A stretch of 38,084 bases of DNA, from positions 1 to 38,084 of the IMG/VR virus record IMGVR_UViG_3300035661_000165. One strand, given 5' to 3'. Under the pieces are notes generated by a model, which made no database searches, was not told the DNA's origin, and saw only the letters and a program-made list of their open reading frames with translations. Shown one piece after another: positions 21,896-31,405 of the stretch. This stretch comes from a virus. Position 1 is the stretch's first letter; each line of letters opens with the position of its first letter. The position numbers were made by a program, and so were the translations under genes.

Positions 21896-22912
21896 TTAGT
21901 ATTTAATACAGGCCAGCAGTGCTACGTTGCGCGGCCGTGATTCGGTTGTGCCATTCGATTGTATTGAAATTCCGGTTGTTGCGCTGAAGGTAGACTCATA
22001 GACAATAACTCCTCCCTGACCGTTGATATTTGCCACTCCGCTGTACATAGCATTTCCATCTATATAAGATGTATATATGGAATGGGCATGTGACGGATCA
22101 TTAACACCGTGGTTATGGCTTAGGTTTGCACTGGATTGCGCAGTACCAAAGCTACGCCCACTATCTGCTCCACGAGAATCATCCCAACCACGCACAAATT
22201 CACCGCGCAGGTCTGGTAAGTTGAAGGTTGTGGAGCCGTCGCCAACCCCGAAGGTGGTGCCAATGGCCGTGAACAGTGCCGAATAGGTGGCCCGACTAAC
22301 TGCCGCACCGTTGGCTTTCAGGTAGCCTGTGGGTGCGGTATTGCATGCTATAAATATGATGCTTCCAGCAGGGAGATATACTGCCGAAACAAATGCCGTG
22401 GTGGCTAGTTGGGTTGTACTGGTCCCCGGTGCGGCGGTGGGGGCCGTAGGCGTACCAGTCAAGTTCGGGGAATTCAGTGGGGCCGCGCCGATCATCTGTG
22501 GGGTAATTGAACCGTTATTTGCAATCGGCTTAACAACTGAAACATGGACAGCCACTATGGGGCTTATAAGCACTGCATCAGCCAAAACAACCGTGGTCTT
22601 GTTGGTCCCAGATGAATATGTGCTTGACGCAACAGACGAGTACCCCGTTGAAGCGCACAGTGCTTTTACTCGTATTGTGACTGGAAAGGTTGCTGTCTCG
22701 TCACCGTCTGCCGTAAAGGTTGTGGCATTGACGTATGTGCATACCTTGCTAGGGTCAAACCATTCGGTGCTTTGCTGCGGGTCAACCGAAAACGAGTTCA
22801 TGGCATCCATAAGCGCGTTGAACTCTGCATCAAGTTCAGCAGACGGTAAAGGTGATCTTTGAGCTGAAAGCGTCTGAAATCTGGTTATCCCTTTCGGTCG
22901 TTCAAAACTCAT
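21896..22912 (-). CDS. Tail fibre with collar domain
   Basis: About 338 aa from the ATG at 22912, which overlaps the stop of the upstream gene by ATGA. The N-terminal 50 residues are probably the virion-attachment part. The middle holds the familiar linker NLTGTPTAPTAAPGTSTTQLATTAFV, and the C-terminal region is a phage tail-collar domain: NLPDLRGEFVRGWDDSRGADSGRSFG, then His-rich NHNHGVNDPSHAHS, ending in RPRNVALLACIKY. The histidine array often coordinates metal in trimeric fibre tips. It is the likely receptor-binding protein. Confidence 0.85.
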   Translation of the reverse strand: MSFERPKGITRFQTLSAQRSPLPSAELDAEFNALMDAMNSFSVDPQQSTEWFDPSKVCTYVNATTFTADGDETATFPVTIRVKALCASTGYSSVASSTYSSGTNKTTVVLADAVLISPIVAVHVSVVKPIANNGSITPQMIGAAPLNSPNLTGTPTAPTAAPGTSTTQLATTAFVSAVYLPAGSIIFIACNTAPTGYLKANGAAVSRATYSALFTAIGTTFGVGDGSTTFNLPDLRGEFVRGWDDSRGADSGRSFGTAQSSANLSHNHGVNDPSHAHSIYTSYIDGNAMYSGVANINGQGGVIVYESTFSATTGISIQSNGTTESRPRNVALLACIKY

Positions 22913-24393
22913 AATGTCCCGCCTATCACGCCCCGCATAAGAATGTTCGTCCACTCAATAGGGCCTTCGGTTGATATGTTTGAAATAGTGATCTGCACGG
23001 CTTTACCTGACCCAAAGACCGGCAACCGCATTGGTCCAAACTCAATAGCCTGATCCATGAAAAAGGACTCTTCCCATGGGTTAGGTTGCACGGTGTCCAT
23101 AAACGATGTGCCGGGAATAGTCTGGACGTTGCCGGGGATATCAACGTTCATGTCATGAGATACGCCCACTAACACGTCAGTGTTAACGCCCTTGCCGAAC
23201 ATTATTTCCATGATTTTAGGATAGCCCCTGTAGTTTGATTGGCTGTAGGCAATCCATGCACTCTCCCAGGACATATTGATTGCCGCGCCGTCAAAACTCC
23301 AAGAGCCGCCGTAATCGTAGATATAGCCAGTACCAAGCAGGTACATGCTGCCATCCATAAGGTTCATAAGGCCAAACACGTTTGCATTTACCAGCCGCCC
23401 CCAGGCTCTCCAATTGTAGGAGTAGACCCAAATGACTTCATTGATCAGGAAGCATGACCAACCGCGTTGAGGGTAGTGTGCAACGGCAAAAGGCTTGCCG
23501 GTTGCAAGTCCGATTCTTATTTCTCGTTGAATGGCGGTCACTTCATCCTTGGAAACGTCACCAACCGTCATATTACCGGTAGCAACAGCCTGCTTAAGTG
23601 ATTTGATACCTGAGTCATGAATAAACAGAAGGTCGCTGCCTATCGGCAAGGTTGAGTCAGGTGATACCCCGCCCACGCCTGATATGATCTGAACAATGCT
23701 AAAATCACCGCCTTCTGTTGGATTAGTGCCGGAATATATGGCAACGTGGTTTCTGAAGATAAAAACAAGCAGGTCAACATAGGTCAGAATTTCTTGCAGT
23801 TCGTCACCGACTGGAAGCACAAAGCTGAAGTCGATATATCCGGCATTGTTAGCGGAAGTGTAATCATCAATCGCCAACAGTGCCGAATGGTAGGCCATCA
23901 TCCGGTTTGCGCTATCAGTCCACCACAAGCGGCCTTTATGGACATGAGGCTTGCAGAACTTTGTTCCTGCTGGCAGTCCTCCGACATTTGAAACGGTTGT
24001 GCCATCGTACTTCTTAGGTGCATCAATTCCGTTGCTGAATACACATATGTTGTTGAATTGCGCGAACCACATCTTTGCATCGGCATCAAATCCAGTAGCC
24101 AAATCGCTCAATTGAACGGGAACATTAGTGCCAAGCTTTAAGACCCTGCCATTTCCAGCAGCAAGAATAATGGTGGCCCCATTGTTCTTTTTGTATTCAA
24201 ATCCGGTCGTAATATTCAAATCAACGTAATTGGAGTTGACGCGGGTGTATCCTGGCATCTTTGCTAATCCGCCTGTTTCGGATATATGGCAGTTCTGCAT
24301 CTTGAGTGAATACTTCGTCGGGGTAGCCATAAACGGATATATGGACGATTCCCCGCCTGTAAAGTTGTTTATGCGTAGGATTTCTCCGCTCAT
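22909..24393 (-). CDS. Tail tubular / stabilisation protein (gp12- or gp10-like)
   Basis: 494 aa. The N-terminus (INNFTGGES...PFMATPTKYSLKMQNCHISETGGLAKMPGYTRVN) is the hallmark of podovirus tail tube B or stabilisation proteins, in which a beta-propeller-like body forms the tail nozzle. The rest is strand-rich with many short Gly/Asn turns. It overlaps the upstream adaptor gene by ATGA and the fibre gene by ATGA, consistent with sequential tail assembly. Exact equivalence to T7 gp12 or P22 gp10 cannot be settled from sequence alone. Confidence 0.75.
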   Translation of the reverse strand: MSGEILRINNFTGGESSIYPFMATPTKYSLKMQNCHISETGGLAKMPGYTRVNSNYVDLNITTGFEYKKNNGATIILAAGNGRVLKLGTNVPVQLSDLATGFDADAKMWFAQFNNICVFSNGIDAPKKYDGTTVSNVGGLPAGTKFCKPHVHKGRLWWTDSANRMMAYHSALLAIDDYTSANNAGYIDFSFVLPVGDELQEILTYVDLLVFIFRNHVAIYSGTNPTEGGDFSIVQIISGVGGVSPDSTLPIGSDLLFIHDSGIKSLKQAVATGNMTVGDVSKDEVTAIQREIRIGLATGKPFAVAHYPQRGWSCFLINEVIWVYSYNWRAWGRLVNANVFGLMNLMDGSMYLLGTGYIYDYGGSWSFDGAAINMSWESAWIAYSQSNYRGYPKIMEIMFGKGVNTDVLVGVSHDMNVDIPGNVQTIPGTSFMDTVQPNPWEESFFMDQAIEFGPMRLPVFGSGKAVQITISNISTEGPIEWTNILMRGVIGGTL

Positions 24394-25286
24394 AGAAAAT
24401 CAATCTCCGTGGATTGTCCCTCACCGTATGCCCCGCCCCGTAGTGACAACTTAGCCTGAAATGCCGCAAGCTCCGCGTTGATATCTTCGCCCATGTCTTT
24501 GCGGCACAACAATTTAACCCCCAGCGTGATCATGTCCTGATCGAGAAGCGGTATATCGTCGGCAAGCACTAATCGTTGCGGCTTAATCAGTAAATCGACG
24601 TCGATCCTGTAAACGCTGTTAGGTGTAGGGTTGAGTTCTATCAGCAGGGCAGATCCCGCCCTTCCAAAATGGTTGTAAGCAGTCGGCTGGCTGTAACCAA
24701 TTGCGGTTCTGACGCTCTGCCTGAATTGGTTTATGGGCGGTTTTGTCAAAGGGTCGCTGGTCCCGATCCTCATTTCAGCAATGGTGTCAATACACAGGTC
24801 TTGCAGGGGGCATATGCTGTAAACTGATTGTCCAGCAACCGTGTTGAATGCTGCCCGTACCTTGGCCTCTTCCCACTGGCAAAACTCCGCCATGTAATCA
24901 ATCTGCACTTCATTTGCAAACCCAAGCAGCAGGGCCGCATGCGCATCAGTGATCAACGTTGATTGCGGAAGGCGTAAACTCTTTTGGACTTCATTGATAA
25001 TCTGTAGAACGGTCTGCTGTCGGGATTTATATAGGCAATCCATTTCAAGCAGCAGAACCGAACCAAGATATATTGCTACGGTGTAGACTCCCCCATTACT
25101 AGGCACAAAGTTTGCCGTTCCCGCGTACCTACCGGGAATCAATATGTCTTCTGTCATGGCAATATCTACCGGAGAAGATGTACCCCACCCGGAGGCAGCA
25201 AGAACATTACCGTCAAGTTTGCGGGTCACTCTTGCGGTGACTGGTGTTAATCCTTCAATGCCGTAATAGGTTATGCCGTAGCTCAT
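24390..25286 (-). CDS. Head-tail adaptor / tail tube A-like protein
   Basis: 298 aa. The first 90 residues look like a beta domain (VTARVTRKLDGNVL...VYTVAIYLGSVLLLEMDCLY). The rest is a helical adaptor region (QQTVLQIINEVQKSLRLPQ...) followed by strands, the layout of gp11-type adaptor proteins with an extra N-terminal domain. Its place before the gp12-like gene supports the assignment. It starts one base after the stop of the upstream gene. Confidence 0.65.
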   Translation of the reverse strand: MSYGITYYGIEGLTPVTARVTRKLDGNVLAASGWGTSSPVDIAMTEDILIPGRYAGTANFVPSNGGVYTVAIYLGSVLLLEMDCLYKSRQQTVLQIINEVQKSLRLPQSTLITDAHAALLLGFANEVQIDYMAEFCQWEEAKVRAAFNTVAGQSVYSICPLQDLCIDTIAEMRIGTSDPLTKPPINQFRQSVRTAIGYSQPTAYNHFGRAGSALLIELNPTPNSVYRIDVDLLIKPQRLVLADDIPLLDQDMITLGVKLLCRKDMGEDINAELAAFQAKLSLRGGAYGEGQSTEIDFL

Positions 25287-25721
25287 TTAGAACCTCGCGC
25301 TCATAGAGAAACGCTGAATTTCAGTTTCTATCATCTGCATACCTTCGCCATCTTCACGCTTCACCTGACGATATACGTTACTTTTGGCATCCATCAGAAC
25401 CTGATACACGCTGAACGGTATCTCAACTTCCTTGTCGCGCTGTATCGTTAAGGCAAAGCCGTTAAGTGCCACGAACACGTCGTCTTTATCTTCAGCGGTT
25501 GAGTTGATAACAACCGTAACTTTCTTTTCTGTAGCCAATTCCTTACGGGTTCTTTCAGTAGGATCGCCGTCATTTATTGGTGCCGATTCCTTGACTGTCG
25601 TTTTTATCACTGCTGCTGGATGCTCTGTTTTTGCCTGTGCTGGTTTCTTGCGTGGTGGTGCTGGTTTCTTGCGTGGTGGTGCTGGGGTTACAGCTGCCTC
25701 AGTGGTTTGCGCTTCGCTCAT
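25287..25721 (-). CDS. Head-associated hypothetical protein with Lys/Pro-rich tail
   Basis: 144 aa. The N-terminal 50 residues are Ala/Pro/Lys-rich and contain a tandem duplicate of APPRKKP (a 21-bp repeat, 25639-25680). The C-terminal 80 residues are a compact strand-rich domain (VTVVINSTAED...VALNGFALTIQRDKEVEIPFSVYQVL). Similar proteins sit between capsid and tail genes in phages with N4-type capsid proteins. GGAGG precedes the ATG at 25721. Role unknown; a minor head or head-completion protein is likely. Confidence 0.65.
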   Translation of the reverse strand: MSEAQTTEAAVTPAPPRKKPAPPRKKPAQAKTEHPAAVIKTTVKESAPINDGDPTERTRKELATEKKVTVVINSTAEDKDDVFVALNGFALTIQRDKEVEIPFSVYQVLMDAKSNVYRQVKREDGEGMQMIETEIQRFSMSARF

Positions 25722-25747
25722 TTGTTGCCTCCTTGGATTTAGAGAAG

Positions 25748-25771
25748 GGGGGAAGGCGCTAACCTTCCCCC
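25748..25771 (-). terminator. Intercistronic GC-rich hairpin
   Basis: GGGGGAAGG (25748-25756) pairs perfectly with CCTTCCCCC (25763-25771) around 6 bases. On the minus strand it is followed by CTTCTCTAAA, a weak T-tract. It stands after the structural gene ending at 25780 and probably tunes expression so that head proteins exceed tail proteins, or protects the mRNA 3' end. Confidence 0.6.
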
Positions 25772-25779
25772 GTTACCTG

Positions 25780-26346
25780 TTACATGGTACGGTATGCGAC
25801 GTAATGCAGCACGTTGGTTGCAGTATTTATCGAGTCGATGCCGATCGTGAAGCCGTCAGCAATGCCGCTTGTGTTGAATGCCGACTTACCGGATGCGGTG
25901 TAATCAGAAACCACCTGGGCATTCAGGGCAGTATCCGAAGCAATGGCAATGACCTTGATATACATCTGATCAGTTGTTGCAGACCCGCCAATACCGGTTG
26001 TACCTACTCCAGGAACTGCCAGAATATCGCCAACCTTGACTTCGCTCGTAAACCTGGTCCCTGCACCGGTTATGGCTGCACTGCCTGCGGTTACTGACAG
26101 GGTGCCGGTAAGTGCAATAGGGCCAGGAGAACCGACTAACTGAGAAATACCTCCAGAAGCTAAAAAGCTTCGAGTGCCAGCCTGGAGGGTCTTTAATCCT
26201 TTGCCTGCTGACATGGTGTCGGTCCACTCAAGACCGATCTGGGTTGTCTCGTTGATGATCAGCACTTTCTTGGGCTTGAAACCAAGCTGTACGTTCATAG
26301 CAGCACCGGTTGCGGTCAGTGTCCCGGTAATAAAGTTAGGTTGCAT
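25780..26346 (-). CDS. Structural (head decoration-type) protein
   Basis: About 188 aa from ATG 26346, which has AAAGGAG 7 bases upstream; the GTG at 26370 is less likely. It is strand-rich, Gly/Thr/Ala-rich and low in charge (GTLTATGAAMNVQLGFKPKKVLIIN, LTGTLSVTAGSAAITGAGTRF), typical of capsid decoration or tail-tube proteins. It lies directly after the major capsid gene between two hairpins, which suggests high expression. A decoration role is inferred from position and composition. Confidence 0.7.
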   Translation of the reverse strand: MQPNFITGTLTATGAAMNVQLGFKPKKVLIINETTQIGLEWTDTMSAGKGLKTLQAGTRSFLASGGISQLVGSPGPIALTGTLSVTAGSAAITGAGTRFTSEVKVGDILAVPGVGTTGIGGSATTDQMYIKVIAIASDTALNAQVVSDYTASGKSAFNTSGIADGFTIGIDSINTATNVLHYVAYRTM

Positions 26347-26369
26347 GGTGTTACTCCTTTCAGTGTTCA

Positions 26370-26387
26370 AGGGGGATTGCTCCCCCT
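26370..26387 (-). terminator. Hairpin after capsid gene
   Basis: AGGGGGA (26370-26376) pairs with TCCCCCT (26381-26387), 4-base loop. On the minus strand no T-run follows, so it is more likely a stability or partial-attenuation hairpin at the 3' end of the capsid message than a full terminator. Confidence 0.5.
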
Positions 26388-26399
26388 ATCGGTTGTTAA

Positions 26400-27383
26400 T
26401 TACCCTTTCAGTGCGGTTTCAAGGCGAAGCATGAAAGCATCCTGAAGGATTACGCTTGCGGTGTAGCCCTTCCAGCCGACGGAACCGCGTTGTGCCAGTT
26501 CGTCGCCGGTAATGGATTTGGGGTTGTTGACAAAGGTTGACACGGCATTTTTGCCAGCTAGGGCAACTGTACCGTAAGCATCGGCCCCGAAGATCAGCAG
26601 CGGGTAAACGTCGCTGTTGGTGCCGGAGGTTGACAAGGTGCCGTTGGTGGATGCGGTAGTACCGGCATCAGCCCAAGGCACACAGTTGTTGTCAAATACG
26701 ACACGAAGCTCACCAACCGAACCGGCCTCACCTTCAATCAGGCCCATGGCAGAAGCATACTGTTGCACTGGCTTCCAATCGCTCAACCGTTCAAAATCAG
26801 GTTGTGCATCAGAGTGGCACACCAGAACAAACGCCTTTGGAATCGGGAAAGTACCGATGTTAGGCCCCGCCTTGATGATGTTGGTAATAGGCTTCGCAAG
26901 TTGCTTCTTGAGGATACGAACAGCAGTACGCAGCTGGTCCCGTGTGAACACGTTGTTGACGGTGGAACGGCTGGTTCCGTTGGCATACAGAACGTTAGTT
27001 CCGGCCTTCAGTACGCCGAAGCGCAGCACGTCCCAGGTTTCACCGGCCTGCTCACCAAGGATCTCTTGCGATTCCTGCAAGACAGGATCGGTATGGGTAT
27101 CAAGAACAACGTCAGTAATGGTGATAAAATCCCCGTACTGCTGGATAGTTACCGAGATGTCAGTTTTGGTCAGGGTCTTACCGGTAGGGGTAACGCCCTC
27201 AGCCAATGGGACAGTTGCAGAAGGCAACCGGTTATAGCGCCGGAAAATGCTGGTCTTGGTGGACTTGGTAGGCAGAGTTTTATTCTGCCCGAACTGGCCG
27301 AGAATGTTGTTCTGTTGCGCCCTTTTCAGCAGTGCGCGGTCAACATATGCCTGTGTTGCCGGGGAAATGTCGTTGTAAGTCAT
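26400..27383 (-). CDS. Major capsid protein, N4-gp56 family
   Basis: 327 aa. It has the N4-gp56-type pattern: an N-terminal helix (SPATQAYVDRALLKRA), QNKTLPTKSTKTSIFRRYNRLP, PLAEGVTPTGKTLTKTDISVTIQQYGDFITITDVVLDTHTDPVL, then helices with LKKQLAKPITNI, and a C-terminal GSVGWKGYTASVILQDAFMLRLETAL. This is an HK97-fold shell protein. Gene order (scaffold upstream, decoration-type protein downstream) agrees. Notably the phage lacks other N4 hallmarks such as virion RNA polymerase. Confidence 0.92.
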   Translation of the reverse strand: MTYNDISPATQAYVDRALLKRAQQNNILGQFGQNKTLPTKSTKTSIFRRYNRLPSATVPLAEGVTPTGKTLTKTDISVTIQQYGDFITITDVVLDTHTDPVLQESQEILGEQAGETWDVLRFGVLKAGTNVLYANGTSRSTVNNVFTRDQLRTAVRILKKQLAKPITNIIKAGPNIGTFPIPKAFVLVCHSDAQPDFERLSDWKPVQQYASAMGLIEGEAGSVGELRVVFDNNCVPWADAGTTASTNGTLSTSGTNSDVYPLLIFGADAYGTVALAGKNAVSTFVNNPKSITGDELAQRGSVGWKGYTASVILQDAFMLRLETALKG

Positions 27384-27416
27384 GGCTTGATGCTCCTTTC
27401 ACGGTAAACCTTGCTA

Positions 27417-28319
27417 CTATTTGCGGTCTTCCCTTTCGGCCTGTTCCCAGGCTGCGTCATAATCATTCGGATCTGCTTTCGCTTTCCCTGTTGACGCTAC
27501 GGAAGAACCGCCACGCAAGGTCATTTGATTGTTAAGTTTCTGTTTTCGCTTCTCTTCATCAGTTTGCTTCAGTTTTGCCGCTTCAGTTCCTGCCAGCGTC
27601 TTCTTGTACTCAGAAATAGCCCACTTGATGTCGTCAGGATCATTACTTTGCAGTGCGGCTGTTTTAAGTCCTGGACGCTGCTTTTCCGCCCATTCAAAAT
27701 AGGCAGAGTCTGAAATGATCTCCTTGAAATCGCTGTGAACCTCCATCACCTTAGGCATAATGGTTGATTCAAAGTAGTCAAGTGCGTCTTGCTTTTTCCT
27801 GTGTTCCGCTTGTACTGCCAATTCCTCGCGTTGCTTCTTGGTTGCCTCTGTTTCTTCTTGCAGTCCTTTCAGTGTGTCCAGCAGCGGGTTAAGAACGTCC
27901 TTTAGTTCGGGGTATTCACGGTAAACAGTTGACAGCGTTTCGTCACTTATTGCCTTTTTATGCTGCTCAACGCTCTTTTCCTGGACTGCAATTTCCTTCT
28001 TGGTTGCGCCTTCAGCAACAAGCCGCTTCAGTTCTGCATTTTCCTGAGCAAGTTTTGTGGCCCACGCCTTCGTGTCCTTGAGTGCCTTCGCTTCAGGTGA
28101 GTCTTGCGGCTCTGCTTCTTTCTTCAGAGCTGCTGAATCACCAGGCTCGGCTTTGGCTGCGGATTCTTTGTCGGTATCCTCCGGGTCTGCATCAGCAGGT
28201 AATCCGTCTGTATCCGGTTTATTTTCCGCTGCCTTCTCTGCGGCTTCCAGCTTGTCCCATTCCTGGTCAAGAAGTTCATCCCTTGTCGGTGTTGCTTCCT
28301 CTCCTTGCGCTACTGTCAT
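27417..28319 (-). CDS. Scaffold-type protein
   Basis: 300 aa, strongly charged. The first 80 residues are acidic and disordered (Asp/Glu/Ala/Pro-rich). The middle is predicted long helix/coiled coil (KLAQENAELKRLVAEG...; LKGLQEETEATKKQREELA), and the basic C-terminal end (RKQKLNNQMTLRGG...) would bind the capsid protein. This composition and the position directly upstream of the capsid gene are typical of podovirus scaffolds. It starts at 28319 with GGAGG upstream. Confidence 0.82.
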   Translation of the reverse strand: MTVAQGEEATPTRDELLDQEWDKLEAAEKAAENKPDTDGLPADADPEDTDKESAAKAEPGDSAALKKEAEPQDSPEAKALKDTKAWATKLAQENAELKRLVAEGATKKEIAVQEKSVEQHKKAISDETLSTVYREYPELKDVLNPLLDTLKGLQEETEATKKQREELAVQAEHRKKQDALDYFESTIMPKVMEVHSDFKEIISDSAYFEWAEKQRPGLKTAALQSNDPDDIKWAISEYKKTLAGTEAAKLKQTDEEKRKQKLNNQMTLRGGSSVASTGKAKADPNDYDAAWEQAEREDRK

Positions 28320-28391
28320 TTGCTGCCTCCTGTTCGGGCCGGTATCCGGTAATCCGATTTTTGTTGTTTACGGGGCCGTATGGTAATCCCG

Positions 28392-31358
28392 TTATTTCAA
28401 TGCGATAAATGCTGATTTGGTTAATGTCTTCATTAGCTGGTCGTGCTCTTCTGTTGTCAGGCTTCCGCTACCGGCACCTATTTCATCTAATTTTGGTGCT
28501 CTACTGGTGCTATACCCCTGTGCGGTCAATCCCTGCTGTACTATGGCGACCGTTGCCTCTGCTCCTACTGCGTAAGCTACCACATGATCAGGGGCAAAGA
28601 TTATAGTGCCGCCTGTGGTGTCGATCATATCCAGTGCCGCACCTGTGTCAGCGTTCCTACCATATCCACCAGTGACAACCAGCGGAACTGTTGGGCTTGT
28701 GGTGTTCTTCAGCTTGAAATCGTACCAGAGGTAGTTTGCCGGATCGACCGCAACCGCAAACCTGCCCTCGTCCACAATACCTGCTTCTGTTGACAGCCAG
28801 TAAGTTTCGTAAGCGTACAGTTGCTGCCAGGTAATAGACCCGGTTGACACAGAGACTCTTAACGTACCGTCATTGATACTCACGTTTGTTACGGTACTTC
28901 CGTCAACCCCGTTGGTGTTATAGATCGTATCAACTTGCTGGTCTGCCCTCAGACTCATACCTGTCCTGCTGAACGTGCCTTGTGCCTCGTAGAACATATA
29001 TGCTGTGGTGCCGCTGAATCCCATCAATCGTACACGAACATCAATGTCTCCAGCCCAAGTCTTTTCAAGGCTGTAGCTTGTACCGGTCACGTATGCCAAA
29101 GCAAGTTGCAGGTTATTGGTAAGGTCGTACAGTTGGATACAGGTGGTTGTGCTGCTCTTGATGTTGGTCACAGTAATTGATACCGGCGGTGCTGATGCCT
29201 GATGCTCTATTCCGTTATTATCGGTTAAGACATAGTTCAGTGCATCTGCTGATGCTACGTTCTTAAGCCATATACCCATTGCGCCAAAGAACACACCCCC
29301 TGCATAGGTGCCGTAAGGTGCTACTTTAATCTCATCCCATGCGCTGTTAGCAGTCTCATAAACTGAGGGATACTTCGTCAGGTACTTGAGGTATTCGTAT
29401 ACTTGCAGAACGGTCTTACCGTTTGCGTCAACTGTGGTGGTGTAGTCTCCAGCGGTGTCAGCATTATCAATCTTCTGGTTAGCAGGATTGTCAACTGTGA
29501 CTGTGATACCGTAAGCGGAAACCGTGGTGCTGTTGGTATGGTTGTTCGGGTCGTCAGAAGTTGCGATAGCGGCAAAGTTTTTGCCCTCTACAAGCCCGTC
29601 AAAATGCCAGTGATCGTAATAGTCGGTATACTCTCTTGCCCGTACATCAATCGCTTCTGTGCCATCGAAGTTAGGCATCTTTAAGGATACATTGATATTG
29701 CCGGTTGACCAGTATCCAGGATATTCCGAGCCGTCCACATAGACGCGCATAGTGGTTCCAGCTTCCTGTGTGCCAACAGTAGTAAGGTTAGCCCATAGGG
29801 TTGTACCATCCCAGCATGAGCCGTTGTTCAGATATTTAAAATCGCCATCTGATATGCTGCCAGAGTTAATTAACTCAAACTGGTTAGGGGTGATGCCATC
29901 AATCGGCATATCAAGGTCAATAGTGCTTGAATCATCATAGTAATCCAACAGCCATGAATACAGCGCTTGCATACTATACTGACCACCGCTATTGCGTGTT
30001 ATTGCTTTGGTGCCAGTGTTAATGCTCCAATCAGTTGCAATCTGTGAGTCGTAGGTGTCAGCAGCAATGGCTTCAATTTGTGTTACAGCCAAGCTAAGTC
30101 CGGTCAGATAACTGATAGTGGCGGTTGCGTACAATGGTTTGTAGTAGGGCGCAGCAGAACCTTTGCGGATGTATATCTGGATAGGGGTGTCAGCAACACC
30201 AGCATTGTAGCTGAATGAAATGGATGTTCCAGAAGCTATAGCGTTGTAGAGACTGGTGCCGCCGTATGTCTTTTTGATCTTTACCCTTGAGCCAGCCACA
30301 AGACCGGATATGGTAACGGTCTGCATGTTAGGAATGTTGCCATTTCCCCAGTTGTATTCATAAGCACCAGCGTCATAATTATCTGTGGTTCCATTAACAT
30401 AACCAGGGCGTTGATATGTGCCGGTAATATCCTCAGTCGGCATACGGGATTTATACGATACATTGTAAGGTATTATGTTGATTTGAGGCGAAGTAGATGT
30501 TGCTGGTCTAAAATCATACGAAGCGTAATTTATAAAGTCAGTTAAGGCTATTACTCCTCTTGTTGACGTGTTATCCCATGCCTGCCCAGACAAGCCATAG
30601 TTGTAAGCAGCAATACCACGTCCAGATGGTACTGTGGTTCCCCAGTCGGTAGTATTCCCAATAGCTATGCAGCCGATTACCGAGAAATACGCCGAAGAAC
30701 CATTTATATAAAAACCAGTACCACAACCATAGGCAATATTGTTTGTTAAATACACATTATCGCCTACAGCATAGTCTAATCTGTACCCATATTGACCACA
30801 CGCTACTACCACATTGTTTTGTATGTCAGCATCAGAGCCTTGCACCCGTATACCGACTGTGCTTGCGCCGCCCGCACCGGTTATAAAACAGTTTTTAACT
30901 ACTGATCTGGATGCTGCTGTCTGTAGGCTCATTAAACTGCCTGCTAAAGAAGCAGATGTTGCACGTACATCAATCCCATCAAAAACAACATTGGGTTGAG
31001 CTACCCTAAAAAAATCAGCGGTGCCTGAAAAACTCAGGATATATCCAGCTCCGTAGGTTCCATTATGGAAACCACTGCCATAAATACCGTTTATTTTCGA
31101 GGTAATGGTAATACGCTGCCAGCCCGACAGTGATGTTGTTAAATAGGTGCTGCTATCTGTCCAAGCACCAGCAATCTCTACTACCAGATCAGTAAATAAG
31201 TTGGCGCGTGAAGCAAGTACGTTGCGCCAATCGTTAAACGTAGCAAAACACTGATACGCACCACCGTAATAATAGCGGGCTTTTTGATCCGTGGTCAGGC
31301 TGGACCAATAGCTGCCGCTGGTGCCGTTTTGGGTTATGAGGTGGGTTTCAGTTGCCAT
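28392..31358 (-). CDS. Large beta-helix virion protein with internal duplication
   Basis: 988 aa. About residues 60-320 are a right-handed beta-helix (repeated short strands with stacked N/G: VVKNCFITGAGG, IQNNVVVACGQ, YLTNNIAYGCG). The rest is strand-rich. Two segments resemble each other: one from about 345 (VTISGLVAGSRVKI...LTGLSLAVTQIEAIAADTYDS...SMQALYSWLLDYY) and one from about 710 (ITVTNIKSSTTTCI...FSRTGMSLRADQQVDTIYN...TWQQLYAYETYWL). The C-terminus ends with LTTEEHDQLMKTL, a tail seen in other phage neck or appendage proteins. It lies in the head region between the portal-linked genes and the scaffold. A tailspike-like or head-fibre role is plausible; no active-site motif was recognised. 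Confidence 0.75.
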   Translation of the reverse strand: MATETHLITQNGTSGSYWSSLTTDQKARYYYGGAYQCFATFNDWRNVLASRANLFTDLVVEIAGAWTDSSTYLTTSLSGWQRITITSKINGIYGSGFHNGTYGAGYILSFSGTADFFRVAQPNVVFDGIDVRATSASLAGSLMSLQTAASRSVVKNCFITGAGGASTVGIRVQGSDADIQNNVVVACGQYGYRLDYAVGDNVYLTNNIAYGCGTGFYINGSSAYFSVIGCIAIGNTTDWGTTVPSGRGIAAYNYGLSGQAWDNTSTRGVIALTDFINYASYDFRPATSTSPQINIIPYNVSYKSRMPTEDITGTYQRPGYVNGTTDNYDAGAYEYNWGNGNIPNMQTVTISGLVAGSRVKIKKTYGGTSLYNAIASGTSISFSYNAGVADTPIQIYIRKGSAAPYYKPLYATATISYLTGLSLAVTQIEAIAADTYDSQIATDWSINTGTKAITRNSGGQYSMQALYSWLLDYYDDSSTIDLDMPIDGITPNQFELINSGSISDGDFKYLNNGSCWDGTTLWANLTTVGTQEAGTTMRVYVDGSEYPGYWSTGNINVSLKMPNFDGTEAIDVRAREYTDYYDHWHFDGLVEGKNFAAIATSDDPNNHTNSTTVSAYGITVTVDNPANQKIDNADTAGDYTTTVDANGKTVLQVYEYLKYLTKYPSVYETANSAWDEIKVAPYGTYAGGVFFGAMGIWLKNVASADALNYVLTDNNGIEHQASAPPVSITVTNIKSSTTTCIQLYDLTNNLQLALAYVTGTSYSLEKTWAGDIDVRVRLMGFSGTTAYMFYEAQGTFSRTGMSLRADQQVDTIYNTNGVDGSTVTNVSINDGTLRVSVSTGSITWQQLYAYETYWLSTEAGIVDEGRFAVAVDPANYLWYDFKLKNTTSPTVPLVVTGGYGRNADTGAALDMIDTTGGTIIFAPDHVVAYAVGAEATVAIVQQGLTAQGYSTSRAPKLDEIGAGSGSLTTEEHDQLMKTLTKSAFIALK

Positions 31359-31405
31359 TTAGTACACCGGAAGTATTCCTGTTATGTAGCCAAGGTCGTT
31401 ATTCA

